Shown piece after piece: positions 43,557-54,376 of a stretch of 64,000 nucleotides of DNA (positions are counted from its first letter, which is position 1; each line of letters starts with the position of its first letter). Under the pieces are notes generated by a model. It worked only from the letters and a program-made list of their open reading frames with translations. It had not been told where the DNA came from and made no database searches. The position numbers and the translations under genes were made by a program. The DNA is from Sporosarcina limicola. GTDB lineage: Bacteria; Bacillota; Bacilli; Bacillales_A; Planococcaceae. The stretch spans positions 62,001 through 126,000 of the forward strand of contig NZ_JADBEL010000001.1 in the NCBI RefSeq assembly GCF_014873855.1, given 5' to 3'.

Positions 43557-45689
43557 CTAATCCTTCAACAACGTCCGCGAATAAAGCAAGCCTACAACAC
43601 CCACTACCATGAACAAAATAGCTCTGATAAGGATAGAGATACTTGCCAAATCTACAAGGAATAGTTTCAGGATACAAACACCTATAAGCCCCACTCCGAT
43701 AATCTTTACATGTTTCCAATTCAGTTTTCGTCCGATACTAATGGAGATGAAAGCGAACGTAAACAACAGGAATGTATGCACAAGTAAAATATACTCCCAT
43801 GACCAATTATGGCTATTCACATATGCAAAATACCATTTGTTCAAGAAGATGAAATACACAATCTGCATGACAATTGCTAATTGTGGAAGTTCAATTTTAA
43901 TTGACTTAGGCGTCACATAAAACCTGTTCTTCATAATCGCTAAGAACATAATCGTCAAAATGAGTACATACAGTATTTGCACGAAAAGATTAAAGAAAAA
44001 TCCTCCATCGGCATAATAACTACTCAAACTAAACCTAATCACAAAAAGGCCCAACAACAGATATTCAATAACAACTGCATGCGTCAAATAAACCCCGTGC
44101 TTCCATTTGTAGAACATATACATTAAGCAAAGCGCCACAATAAACACGAGAATCTGGACATGCATCCCCGTTTCAAACGACAGCTGCGCATTCACAATCA
44201 AAATCGTCACTACTTTGTAAATATAGTACAAGCTAATCACTTGCCCTATAATTAAACCTCGATCAATTCTTTCCAATTTCTCCTTCAATACAGCCGGAAC
44301 GAATTGATAAAGCGTATAATAGATCCACAAAATCGTACCTAAGAAAACAAGCCACACTGCATGTTCCAACGACAGCAACAAATAGAATTCCGTAGAAACC
44401 AGTATGACCAATGCAGTTAACAGATAGACCGCCGAACTCGTAACAATCGTCCGTAGCGTGTCAAAACGCAAGCCCACCCATAATCCAATCGCCCCATTGA
44501 TAAGCAAGAATATCAATTTGATTTGTTCATTATCGAAATCCAATGACAGGATGCACACACTGACGGCAAATACCGCCACTGCCGACAACACGCCGCGTAA
44601 CAACTCGTCTTTCTTCGAAAAAAAATAGACTGCTAGCGCAACATACAGCACTGCAAAAGCACCGTAAACATACACTTCCTGTTGATAATCTAGCAACTTA
44701 ATCCAACCAATCGCAAACAAGAAATTCGTATAAATCAAAGCCTCCGAAAATACCTGTCTTGAAATACTACCTTTCAAGTAAAAGAATAGCAATGCCAAAT
44801 GTTGAATCAATGCCGTACCAACCAGTATATTGTCATCCCCATCAATGCCATCTAAAATCCCATAGGTCAACAACGAAATGTGGAATAACAGAAACGTTAC
44901 ATAAAACGTATATTTGTGTTTCTGACTAAGCGAAACGTAAAACAGCGATAAGAACAATAGCAACGTATACAAACAAAACTGAACAGCAGTCGCTCCCTCA
45001 CCTTCCAATAAAAACGGCAAAAGAAATCCGGCAATCGCAGAAAAGATTGTCAAGGTCTCTGATTTCGTCTTTATGGACAATAACAAGCCGATGACAATAT
45101 AGGCCACGCCAACAATAAGCGCCATTGGGAAATTTAGATAACCATATAAATGATGCGCGGCAAACGTCGTCAAAATCCCTAATGCGATGAAACCACCAAG
45201 CAGCGTTAAACCGAAACCTTTTTTCCCATTATTGATATAGCGTATCCCAAGGTAATAAAGTAATCCCGTTCCAGCATATCCCATACCAACCCGGACCGGA
45301 TTCGTAATCACGCCATACTCCATTCCTACCTTCAATCCCCAAAGAACACCCAGCAGTAAAATGAACATGAACACACGCGGCAGCCAAATACCCAATTCCT
45401 TCTCAAAATCGATTTCCTTTTTCGGTTTCTTCTGCATTGGAACAGCAAGCGACACGTTTTGTTGCGGCTCCAAAATTGGTTCCACTTTCACGGCGATAAT
45501 CGGTTCTTTTGCTGGAATAGATTCAACAACCTTCATTCGTTGAACCTCAACCATCGAATCACCACGCACTTCCGCCAACTGACTCTTCAACGTCTCAACT
45601 TCACCCTCCAAAGCCGAAACTCTTGTTAAAATCGCCTTCATATCCTCATTCAATTGCACCCCTCCATTCCCTATTTTTCTCCGACTCAT
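43557..45689 (-). CDS. DUF2339 polytopic membrane protein
   Basis: 710 residues. Residues 10-45 form a coiled coil (MKAILTRVSALEGEVETLKSQ), then a Pro/Lys/Val-rich linker, and from about residue 100 roughly 20 hydrophobic segments, including the family-specific FEKELGIWLPRVFMFILLLGV and the glycine-rich GYAGTGLLYYLGIRY. The linker would place the coiled coil in the cytosol. Function of the family unknown. Nearby genes are in separate units. Confidence 0.88.
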   Translation of the reverse strand: MSRRKIGNGGVQLNEDMKAILTRVSALEGEVETLKSQLAEVRGDSMVEVQRMKVVESIPAKEPIIAVKVEPILEPQQNVSLAVPMQKKPKKEIDFEKELGIWLPRVFMFILLLGVLWGLKVGMEYGVITNPVRVGMGYAGTGLLYYLGIRYINNGKKGFGLTLLGGFIALGILTTFAAHHLYGYLNFPMALIVGVAYIVIGLLLSIKTKSETLTIFSAIAGFLLPFLLEGEGATAVQFCLYTLLLFLSLFYVSLSQKHKYTFYVTFLLFHISLLTYGILDGIDGDDNILVGTALIQHLALLFFYLKGSISRQVFSEALIYTNFLFAIGWIKLLDYQQEVYVYGAFAVLYVALAVYFFSKKDELLRGVLSAVAVFAVSVCILSLDFDNEQIKLIFLLINGAIGLWVGLRFDTLRTIVTSSAVYLLTALVILVSTEFYLLLSLEHAVWLVFLGTILWIYYTLYQFVPAVLKEKLERIDRGLIIGQVISLYYIYKVVTILIVNAQLSFETGMHVQILVFIVALCLMYMFYKWKHGVYLTHAVVIEYLLLGLFVIRFSLSSYYADGGFFFNLFVQILYVLILTIMFLAIMKNRFYVTPKSIKIELPQLAIVMQIVYFIFLNKWYFAYVNSHNWSWEYILLVHTFLLFTFAFISISIGRKLNWKHVKIIGVGLIGVCILKLFLVDLASISILIRAILFMVVGVVGLLYSRTLLKD

Positions 45690-45813
45690 TTCCGTTCTTT
45701 ACAATAAATTATAGCATAACTAAAGTTTTTCACCCTAATAACCCATAAAAAGTCCTCTTTAACAAAGACAAAAAGACACTAAAAAACCGTTTGAATTAAA
45801 TTACCACTATATA

Positions 45814-45843
45814 TTGACATGATATATATCATAATGATATATT
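45814..45843 (+). promoter_or_regulatory. Promoter and palindromic operator of the PadR-efflux operon
   Basis: TTGACA at 45814-45819 and TATATT at 45838-45843 are 18 bases apart. Between them lies the perfect palindrome ATGATATATATCAT (45819-45832), the form of PadR-family operators. A bound dimer would block RNA polymerase, so the regulator should repress its own operon. Confidence 0.75.
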
Positions 45844-45924
45844 AAAAAATGTAAAACGATTACAAACCGTATAAGTTCTCCGAAAGTAAGTCCATCTTGG
45901 GAAAACTAGAAAGGAGACAAATTT

Positions 45925-46449
45925 ATGAACAGTCAGGATGTTATTCTAGGCACACTAATGAAGCATTCATTATCAGGCTATGAAATTAAACAATTATTCG
46001 AAGACGTGTTTTCTTTTTTCTACGGCTCTAGCTATGGAACGATTTATCCTATGCTTAATCGGCTGGAGAAAGAGGAATTTATTACGAAGGAAATTGTTCT
46101 TCAAGACGGTAAACCGAATAAGAATATGTTTACTATAACGGAGAACGGAAGAGAAAGGTTTAACGCCTATTTACATAGCCCGATGGAATCAGATACCGTA
46201 AAATCAGATTTTTTGACGAGACTTTATTTCGGCGAATTTATGGGAAATGATAAGGTGATTGCTTGGTTGAGACAGGCTCAGGAGCATACACAAAAACAGT
46301 TAGACCTGTTAAGTGAGAAGTACTCATTTTATAAAGATGAAATGCAACCATCCCATATTATATGTATAGAAATAGGGCTAAGTGAATATAGCGCTAAGCT
46401 GGAAATAATCCGTAAAGGGTTAGCAGGTATGGAACAATTAGAACAATGA
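45925..46449 (+). CDS. PadR-family transcriptional regulator
   Basis: 174 residues. N-terminal winged helix (VILGTLMKHSLSGYEIKQLF, then GTIYPMLNRLEKEEFITKE with the PadR wing) and C-terminal dimerisation helices (LRQAQEHTQKQLDLL). It precedes an efflux pump by 13 bases and has a palindrome in its promoter, so a self-regulated drug-responsive repressor is likely. AAGGAGAC lies seven bases before the ATG. Confidence 0.93.
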   Translation: MNSQDVILGTLMKHSLSGYEIKQLFEDVFSFFYGSSYGTIYPMLNRLEKEEFITKEIVLQDGKPNKNMFTITENGRERFNAYLHSPMESDTVKSDFLTRLYFGEFMGNDKVIAWLRQAQEHTQKQLDLLSEKYSFYKDEMQPSHIICIEIGLSEYSAKLEIIRKGLAGMEQLEQ

Positions 46450-46462
46450 GAGAAGGTTTAGA

Positions 46463-47986
46463 ATGGCCGAATCAAAATCAAATAATAGACTCATAATTGT
46501 TGCGATGGCACTTGGACTATTAATGGCATCATTGGATAATACGATTGTGGCTTCATGCCTTAACAAAATAAGTGAGGACTTTAATATTTTCGATAAAGTA
46601 AGCTGGGTATTTACAGCCTATATGTTAGCAGCAACAAGCACGATGTTAGTGTTTGGGAAAATGTCCGATTTATTCGGTAGAAAGTTGTTCTATATGATCG
46701 GAATCGGGTTGTTTCTTATCGGTTCTGCATTATGCGGAGTTGCCCAGAGCGCCGATCAGCTTATTTGGTTTCGCATCATTCAAGGGATTGGTTCTGGTGC
46801 ACTGTTACCGATCAGTTTTGCGATTATTTATACGATATTTAAAGACCCAAAAGATGCAGCAAAAATGGCTGGTGTCTTCGGAGCAATCTTTGGTCTTTCT
46901 TCCGTTGCAGGTCCACAGTTGGGCAGTTTTATCGCCGAACATTTAGGTTGGAGATGGAATTTCTACATTAACGTGCCAATTGGTTTGGCCTCAATGATTA
47001 TTTTGATGATTTCTTTAAAAGAAACTCGTTCAGAACACAAACCGAAAATCGATTATATGGGAACGTTATTTCTAATCATTACAACCGTTTCTTTAATGCT
47101 TGCGCTTGAATGGGGCGGCAAAGTTTACGCTTGGAACTCTTGGCAGGAGATTAGCTTATTCACAACATCTGTTGTAATCGGGATTTTATTTATTTTAGTT
47201 GAGCTGCGTGCAACAGAGCCTATACTTCCGCTTAGCATATTTAAAAATAAGATGGTTTTGGGAACAAGCGTCCTTTGCTTCTGCCAAGGCGTTATCATGT
47301 TCTCGGCTATTACGTACTTGCCTAGTTTTACTGTAGGAGTATTAGGTCACTCCAATTCTAACGGCATATTGACGCCTATGATGGCTTCCTTAATTGCTGG
47401 AGCTGTACTATTCGGTTTCTTACAATCTAAATTCGCCTTCCGTACGCTGATGCTTTTCACAATGCTGATGACCGTCATTGTTGCATCGTTGCTTTCTATC
47501 GTTAGTTCTGATGCATCTAGCGGGTATATGATCGCACTTATGATTTTACTTGGCTTTGGTGCAGTTGGCCCCTTAATGAGTGTTGCGCAGAGTGCCATTG
47601 CTGTAAACGTTGATCCAAAATATATAGGCGTCAGCTCTTCCATCGTTGGCTTCTGGCGCAACATTGGCGGTATATTAGGCGCTTCGATAATGGCAACGAT
47701 TGTTAATAACAACCTAGCCAGATTAATACCTGTCGGGGCTGAAAAAGTCGGTATTCCTACTGATAAAATCGGTACATTAGCGAATCCTGAGCTACTCATG
47801 CAAGCAGGAGTTGAAATGGACCCACACATTCGCGCCTTTCTTCAGGAGGCGATGGGAACAGCCATTAACCATGGTTTTATACTCAGCATTTGTGTCGGCA
47901 TTATTGGTTTGATTACGGCGATGTTTGTGGGAACGAGCAGGCTAGATTCCCCAAAGAAAAAACAATCTAGTGCTGCACATACGTAA
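46463..47986 (+). CDS. DHA2-family MFS multidrug efflux transporter
   Basis: 507 residues with 14 spans. Motif D1 LDNTIVASCLNKI near residue 24, motif A GKMSDLFGRKLFY near 66, motif B near 104 (RIIQGIGSGALLP) and motif C GAIFGLSSVAGPQLGSFI near 142 identify a proton-coupled drug exporter of the EmrB/QacA group. Under control of the PadR gene in front of it. A terminator follows. Confidence 0.95.
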   Translation: MAESKSNNRLIIVAMALGLLMASLDNTIVASCLNKISEDFNIFDKVSWVFTAYMLAATSTMLVFGKMSDLFGRKLFYMIGIGLFLIGSALCGVAQSADQLIWFRIIQGIGSGALLPISFAIIYTIFKDPKDAAKMAGVFGAIFGLSSVAGPQLGSFIAEHLGWRWNFYINVPIGLASMIILMISLKETRSEHKPKIDYMGTLFLIITTVSLMLALEWGGKVYAWNSWQEISLFTTSVVIGILFILVELRATEPILPLSIFKNKMVLGTSVLCFCQGVIMFSAITYLPSFTVGVLGHSNSNGILTPMMASLIAGAVLFGFLQSKFAFRTLMLFTMLMTVIVASLLSIVSSDASSGYMIALMILLGFGAVGPLMSVAQSAIAVNVDPKYIGVSSSIVGFWRNIGGILGASIMATIVNNNLARLIPVGAEKVGIPTDKIGTLANPELLMQAGVEMDPHIRAFLQEAMGTAINHGFILSICVGIIGLITAMFVGTSRLDSPKKKQSSAAHT

Positions 47987-48029
47987 AACAACTTGGTGAA
48001 GATCACAAGGGATTATCCAGTGTCCTGTT

Positions 48030-48054
48030 AGCCTCTTTTAAAGAGGCTTTTTTT
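48030..48054 (+). terminator. Terminator of the PadR-efflux operon
   Basis: AGCCTCTTT pairs with AAAGAGGCT with a minimal loop, followed by seven T. Confidence 0.93.
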
Positions 48055-48180
48055 ATTGGGTTATCAGGAAGTCGTACTAGTCAAATTGACGGCATATGTA
48101 TCCAAACAAAAAAGCAATCACCCGACTTAAGGCAATCGCTCTGTATATGAAAAATAAATGAAGAAATAAATAGCTTCGAA

Positions 48181-48786
48181 TCAAGCAAGCAACCTAAAAA
48201 CCAAACTCTTCCACATATTAATGTGAATCGGTTTTCGCTCTTGTTGCCCTCTTACTTTTTGCAAATAAACCTGTAGATCACCTTCATATATTTGAATCAA
48301 ACAAGGTACATCTGCAAAATGATGCGGCTGTACCAAATACGGCTTGATGGCAAACATCGGCACCCCACTCTCGTTGACAATTGTCGCGACAAATTGGGAA
48401 CAGAAAAACGCACGCTTACGTTGAATTTTCACCTTAAAGGCAATACCAAATAAGCCAATGAAATTATATCTGTATTGCTCTTTATTTTGTTCAATCTGAC
48501 GGATCTTCATCCGCATCTTGTCGTATTCCTCATCACTAACTTCACAGCTGAAAATCGCACAATCTGCATCCCGAAATATCCCTTCAGCAGCCTCTTCCTT
48601 CACGAAGCCACCAACAAATGGATTATGCCGCTGCTTTCTGCCGAAACTGTACATCTCCGTCAGCTGCTCATCAAACGCAATCGACGCATGATTCAAATCT
48701 TCCCGTGTGTACAATCCAATCGCCCTAGACAACAATGTCCCCGTATCGGTTAGTACAATATATATCGTTCTTCCCATTGCACCCAA
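48181..48786 (-). CDS. Permuted papain-like (YiiX/NlpC-P60 type) protein
   Basis: 201 residues. The candidate catalytic elements of the circularly permuted papain fold are an early His (DLNHASIAFDEQL near residue 33) and a later Cys (AFFCSQFVATIV near 131), in the order expected for the permuted form. No signal peptide. Such proteins act on amide or acyl bonds in lipids or wall fragments. Start MGAMGRTIY or, three codons on, MGRTIY. Single gene, last before the CRISPR array. Confidence 0.72.
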   Translation of the reverse strand: MGAMGRTIYIVLTDTGTLLSRAIGLYTREDLNHASIAFDEQLTEMYSFGRKQRHNPFVGGFVKEEAAEGIFRDADCAIFSCEVSDEEYDKMRMKIRQIEQNKEQYRYNFIGLFGIAFKVKIQRKRAFFCSQFVATIVNESGVPMFAIKPYLVQPHHFADVPCLIQIYEGDLQVYLQKVRGQQERKPIHINMWKSLVFRLLA

Positions 48787-49031
48787 CCCCTTGCAGATCT
48801 CTTCTATCCATTATGTACAGTCCGGTTAACATTCTAAACAGTCCGTAGATGGAAAACTGTCTAAGACCCGGGACCTAGTAAGCAACGGGAAAGCTGGACA
48901 GTGTCATTATTATAATTTCGTCTATATACTATACGTTCTATTATACATCTAGGTTTCATTTTTTGGATATAATTCGGTTTCGGAAATGAAAAGAGGGTGG
49001 GTTGGAAGTAGGTTTAATGGGAAGATTCAAA

Positions 49032-52000
49032 CTTTAAATCCCTGCACTCATATAGAGTGCGATATCTTCCCAATCAGCGACAAGGTCAAAAGTGACGATT
49101 TCAATCCACACACTCATATAGAGTGCGACCCAAATACAACGATACCACCTAAGTGATATAACGATTTCAATCCACGCACTCACGAAGAGTGCGACGAAAA
49201 AGAAGCTGAGTTAATATCTAATCCACCTGAATTTCAATCCACGCACTCACGAAGAGTGCGACTGAACGGAGCCGCTTTCGGCAATTTCATCCCGTTATTT
49301 CAATCCACGCACTCACGAAGAGTGTGACCATTGGTAATCTTTCTGTTATATTAAGTAGTTGTAATTTCAATCCACGCACTCACGAAGAGTGCGACACTAA
49401 ATTGATTCACATCAATCATGATTTCTTTCATTTCAATCCACGCACTCACGAAGAGTGCGACAGCAGTATCTCCGCGCAACAAGCCGCCCATGTTATTTCA
49501 ATCCACGCACTCACGAAGAGTGCGACTTCACAAAAATCACTTCGATGTTTAAAGGATTCGATTTCAATCCACGCACTCACGAAGAGTGCGACACAAACCA
49601 AGGTGTATTGCTCGGATACTTTTTGTCATTTCAATCCACGCACTCACGAAGAGTGCGACGACGACGAAGGTCAACACGCTTCTTAAACAGGCGGAATTTC
49701 AATCCACGCACTCACGAAGAGTGCGACTTCTACTGCCCGCTTTGACCAAAAAACCATAGACAGATTTCAATCCACGCACTCACGAAGAGTGCGACCCGGA
49801 TTAATCGGAACGCAATCGCGAACTGGACCATTTCAATCCACGCACTCACGAAGAGTGCGACATCAAACAACTGAGGAAATACGCAAGAAAAATCTTATTT
49901 CAATCCACGCACTCACGAAGAGTGCGACCACAATACCTTGACCTCGAAAGGTTTCGACAACCATTTCAATCCACGCACTCACGAAGAGTGCGACCGCTTA
50001 TGTATCCAGGGGCTTCACATTTAAAAGCTATTTCAATCCACGCACTCACGAAGAGTGCGACGAGATAAAGACGTCAGGCGGTTCATTGATGACGCTATTT
50101 CAATCCACGCACTCACGAAGAGTGCGACGCATTTCCTGTCGTTTTCTCATTGCGAGGTGATCAATTTCAATCCACGCACTCACGAAGAGTGCGACTATCA
50201 AAATAGGCTTGTACGATTTGGTCCATTGTATTTCAATCCACGCACTCACGAAGAGTGCGACAAAGATTTGAGTGTCCAGTCCTGCCGCAAAGTCGATTTC
50301 AATCCACGCACTCACGAAGAGTGCGACCTTATTCCTCTGTGACCCCCGTATGAGGGACAAGATTTCAATCCACGCACTCACGAAGAGTGCGACTATTGCC
50401 CCTCGACCGAATACGCTCCTGCAACTATTTCAATCCACGCACTCACGAAGAGTGCGACGCACACCCTCAAGTTCTAAAATACGTGTTTCCAACTATTTCA
50501 ATCCACGCACTCACGAAGAGTGCGACTACACCTTTAAGCACTACCACTGGAGGCGTGCCTTCCGATTTCAATCCACGCACTCACGAAGAGTGCGACCAAC
50601 CTTGCAGCAAGTTCTTTCGCGCAGTCCTCACAATTTCAATCCACGCACTCACGAAGAGTGCGACCAACAAAACATGGCGTGAAAGATTCAACGATTCATT
50701 TCAATCCACGCACTCACGAAGAGTGCGACCTCGCATACGTGTAGCAGCTGGACAGCCGCAAGTATTTCAATCCACGCACTCACGAAGAGTGCGACAAATA
50801 AAAACGCCCGTTTGCAGACGGACGCTAATTATTTCAATCCACGCACTCACGAAGAGTGCGACTTCCCGATCAACGATATCAATCAGTACGTCGCCGACAT
50901 TTCAATCCACGCACTCACGAAGAGTGCGACTTGGCATATTTGAACACACCTTTTAACACGTTTCCATTTCAATCCACGCACTCACGAAGAGTGCGACCTA
51001 ATATCAGCTGAAACAATTTGAGTCGCATCGCGCTATTTCAATCCACGCACTCACGAAGAGTGCGACTACCGACAAATTGCGGGATGGTTAGGCGTTCATA
51101 TTTCAATCCACGCACTCACGAAGAGTGCGACAAAGTCTATGCCGACCAGGTGCAATGGTAAAGGGGTATTTCAATCCACGCACTCACGAAGAGTGCGACT
51201 CGTCAACTTCATCTTCATCATCCAACTTGCAAATATTTCAATCCACGCACTCACGAAGAGTGCGACCATCCATTACGGGTGTGGCTTTTTATTATGCCTT
51301 ATTTCAATCCACGCACTCACGAAGAGTGCGACGTGGCATTTGCGTGAATCAGATGAATACGTCGTTAAATTTCAATCCACGCACTCACGAAGAGTGCGAC
51401 ACCTGCAGTAAAAGTTATCGAGCGATACAACAAAGAATTTCAATCCACGCACTCACGAAGAGTGCGACTCGGAAAAATAATCCCATTAAAAACTCTATAT
51501 CCGATTTCAATCCACGCACTCACGAAGAGTGCGACGCAAAGCGTTTGTTGACGAGTGCTGTCATGAGGACATTTCAATCCACGCACTCACGAAGAGTGCG
51601 ACGGCGAATATACGACGACTAGGGTTGTGGATGGTGATATTTCAATCCACGCACTCACGAAGAGTGCGACAAAGAATATGAGTCTAGCGGAATGACATTA
51701 CGAATTTCAATCCACGCACTCACGAAGAGTGCGACACATTAAGTATTTCAATGCGACCAAGGCTTATCAATTTCAATCCACGCACTCACGAAGAGTGCGA
51801 CTTGTTTTACATGTATATGTACAACTACACGACGCCTGATTTCAATCCACGCACTCACGAAGAGTGCGACATAGTTAGTGCGGCAAGTCATTTTGGCGAT
51901 TTGATATTTCAATCCACGCACTCACGAAGAGTGCGACAAAAGGTATGAAAGATGATACTCAACGCCGTTTAATTTCAATCCACGCACTCACGAAGAGTGC

Positions 52001-52876
52001 GACACTTATGATTCGTTCCACAGAGAGTTCCGTCTAGGATTTCAATCCACGCACTCACGAAGAGTGCGACTTAGCTCTTTCGTGATCTTTACATACTCCT
52101 GCTTGATTTCAATCCACGCACTCACGAAGAGTGCGACTAAGCTACGTACTCATGCTTACAGTGTGTGCACCTATTTCAATCCACGCACTCACGAAGAGTG
52201 CGACTGCTAATGACGAGTGGCAGTGTAAAAACAACAAAGTAATTTCAATCCACGCACTCACGAAGAGTGCGACTCCAGGTGGATGGCTTGCCCTCCATCG
52301 GCGGAACTTATTTCAATCCACGCACTCACGAAGAGTGCGACGATTCAGCATGCGTTGCGTAAGGGTAGTCTAGGACTATTTCAATCCACGCACTCACGAA
52401 GAGTGCGACCGCCGTCCATCGCAGCTAGCCCAAAGCGTGTTAAGATTTCAATCCACGCACTCACGAAGAGTGCGACAGGCGCCTATGAAACTATCGCTCT
52501 TTAATAGAAGATTTCAATCCACGCACTCACGAAGAGTGCGACGGAGCAGTCATCAATTTAACTTAACAAGGAGTGATAATTTCAATCCACGCACTCACGA
52601 AGAGTGCGACGTAAAATGGATCGCGATAAAGATGGGTGGGCGTGTATTTCAATCCACGCACTCACGAAGAGTGCGACTGAAGAGAATCAACGCGTCATCA
52701 CGGCTTGGTCAATTTCAATCCACGCACTCACGAAGAGTGCGACCGCGAAGTATTAGGAATATCCCCTTCTACACTCGCATTTCAATCCACGCACTCACGA
52801 AGAGTGCGACTTTAAACAGCTCATTTTTCAGCTTGGCGGTTGGTATTTCAATCCACGCACTCACGAAGAGTGCGAC
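49032..52876 (-). CRISPR. Type I-C CRISPR array, 58 repeats and 57 spacers
   Basis: A 32-bp repeat, transcribed leftward as GTCGCACTCTTCGTGAGTGC followed by GTGGATTGAAAT after one shared base region, recurs every 65-70 bases; spacers are 33-38 nt. I counted 58 copies including a degenerate first one at 49032-49063 (it lacks most of the ATTTCAAT end). The stem is CGCACTC/GAGTGCG with loop TTCGT. The two most distal repeats (49032 and 49098) have the loop TATAT instead, and the one at 49297 has a C-to-T change in the stem. All the rest looked identical. Degeneration at the left end fits a leader on the right, beside cas2. Confidence 0.98.
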
Positions 52877-53043
52877 TGCGAAAAAGTACTAAAAAAACTT
52901 AATTTCAGCAAATTTATAGTAAAAATAGATCATTAGATACTTATCCACTTACTTACTCTACTAATATTACCCAATCTTCGAATGTTTTTCAATCATTTCT
53001 GGTGCGAGTCTCCTAGGGTTTTCATGTGTGCTTCAGGTTCGCA
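52877..53043 (-). promoter_or_regulatory. CRISPR leader
   Basis: The AT-rich 167 bases between the last repeat and cas2. Read leftward it contains ACACATGAAAACCCTAGGAG and GACTCGCACC, elements typical of type I-C leaders, and a TATAAA near 52912-52918 that could be the -10 of the array promoter. New spacers would be added at 52876. Confidence 0.82.
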
Positions 53044-53328
53044 CTAGAAGATTAATGGCCCTTCGACATTTAAACTTTCTTTTGCGCCTACATGCTTCAC
53101 TTTATTTTTATAATTGTTTCCTAGTTTATAAAATCTCAAACTATCGACAGCCGGATTAATTATTTTTTTTAGTTCAATTTCTAGTATTTTTAACTGAGTT
53201 GCATCAACAATACATTCGAAGACTGAGTTTTGAACGCGTACACCAAAATCCTCACACTTTTTCGCTACTTTTCTTAGTCTTCTTTTCCCACCATCTGATA
53301 TTGTACTCACATCGTACGTAATTAACAC
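53044..53328 (-). CDS. cas2: Cas2 endoribonuclease/spacer integration subunit
   Basis: 94 residues from GTG, ferredoxin-like fold with the metal-binding Asp in LITYDVST. The family's usual N-terminus MLVLITYDV can be restored by beginning two codons earlier at an ATT (53334), which also gives better spacing from AGGTGA; the true start may be this rare codon. With Cas1 it forms the integration complex. Lies beside the leader. Confidence 0.93.
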   Translation of the reverse strand: MLITYDVSTISDGGKRRLRKVAKKCEDFGVRVQNSVFECIVDATQLKILEIELKKIINPAVDSLRFYKLGNNYKNKVKHVGAKESLNVEGPLIF

Positions 53329-53344
53329 TAAAATTATCGGTCAC

Positions 53345-54376
53345 CTACTTCCACAAAAATGGTGGATATGCATCAAGGTCGCCTCTAATAAATCGAGCCA
53401 ACAACAGGGCCTGGGCATGCGGAACAAGCCCCCAAGAAATTTTCTCCTTTAAAAATGGATGCGTAATATTTTCATCTTTTCTATCGTGCCACAATTTGAA
53501 TATCTTCTTGCGTGCATCGTCAGTCATGAGTACTGCCCCACTTTCCTTTTTTAGAAAATCAGAAGCTTGTACTTGCTTTTTATTAATTAGTGATAAAACA
53601 AACCGATCTGCACAAACACTTCGAAGCTCTTCCATCATGTCGAGAGCTAATGACATTCGTCCAGGACGGTCTCGGTGTAAAAAACCAACATAGGCATCCA
53701 ATCCAACCGTCTCTAAAGCCGCCCCGACATCGGTGGCTAACAAAGTATAAACCAATGATAACAGTGCGTTTACATTGTCCAGCGGTGGCCTTCGATTTCT
53801 TCCTTTAAAAAAGAAATCCTCTTTTTGTTGTAAAATCATATCATCCATTAAAGAAAAATAGGTACTTGCAGCATTCCCCTCTATACCCCTCAACACTTCC
53901 AAATTATCGATTGTCATTAGTTGTTTCATCGACTCTGTTAAGTGTGCAGAAGTATTTTTAAACTTTTCAACATTTATTCGTAATGCATGATCTCGTGTCA
54001 TTCTTTCTAGGGTCCATTTCGAATTATAAAGCTTTCCAACAAGAAAATGTCTTGCAATCTCGGCGCTTTTTTTCTCATCATCAGAAATTCTATATTGGGT
54101 TTTCCGCAACACAACATTTCCGTTCGATGGCCCAATAACTCTTCCTCGAAGGCGACCGTTCGTTGTTAAAAATGTAATCGCTATATCCCGTTCTATACAA
54201 GCAGCCATTAAAGCCGGACTAGCTCCTTGACGTCCGAATGTACAAATACCTTCCAAGTTATGTAGAGGCACTCGACCAATCGATTCTTCATCTTTGATAA
54301 TAGAGACATTTTCACCCTTCAAGGCCAGATAAGCATCTGGAATTGTGATGTATAGCGTAGTTAATAATTTTCTCAT
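53345..54376 (-). CDS. cas1: Cas1 integrase, type I-C
   Basis: 343 residues from the ATG at 54376, which overlaps the cas4 stop as ATGA; the open frame extends 30 codons further but inside cas4. The metal-binding residues are in LRGIEGNAASTYF near residue 160, VGFLHRDRPGRMSLALDMME near 226, and the following acidic DMMEELR. It integrates new spacers with Cas2 and Cas4. Confidence 0.97.
   Translation of the reverse strand: MRKLLTTLYITIPDAYLALKGENVSIIKDEESIGRVPLHNLEGICTFGRQGASPALMAACIERDIAITFLTTNGRLRGRVIGPSNGNVVLRKTQYRISDDEKKSAEIARHFLVGKLYNSKWTLERMTRDHALRINVEKFKNTSAHLTESMKQLMTIDNLEVLRGIEGNAASTYFSLMDDMILQQKEDFFFKGRNRRPPLDNVNALLSLVYTLLATDVGAALETVGLDAYVGFLHRDRPGRMSLALDMMEELRSVCADRFVLSLINKKQVQASDFLKKESGAVLMTDDARKKIFKLWHDRKDENITHPFLKEKISWGLVPHAQALLLARFIRGDLDAYPPFLWK

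Noticed and set aside
51745..51757. A spacer contains ATTTCAATGCGAC, equal to the two ends of the repeat joined together
   Set aside because: The spacer has normal length (34 nt) and normal flanking repeats, so this is not a deleted repeat; with 57 spacers a partial resemblance can arise by chance.
49324..52892. Long open frames in the CRISPR array encoding repeated peptides such as FNPRTHEECD or HSRRVR
   Set aside because: They are translations of the DNA repeat in different frames; spacers give unrelated residues and there are no ribosome sites.
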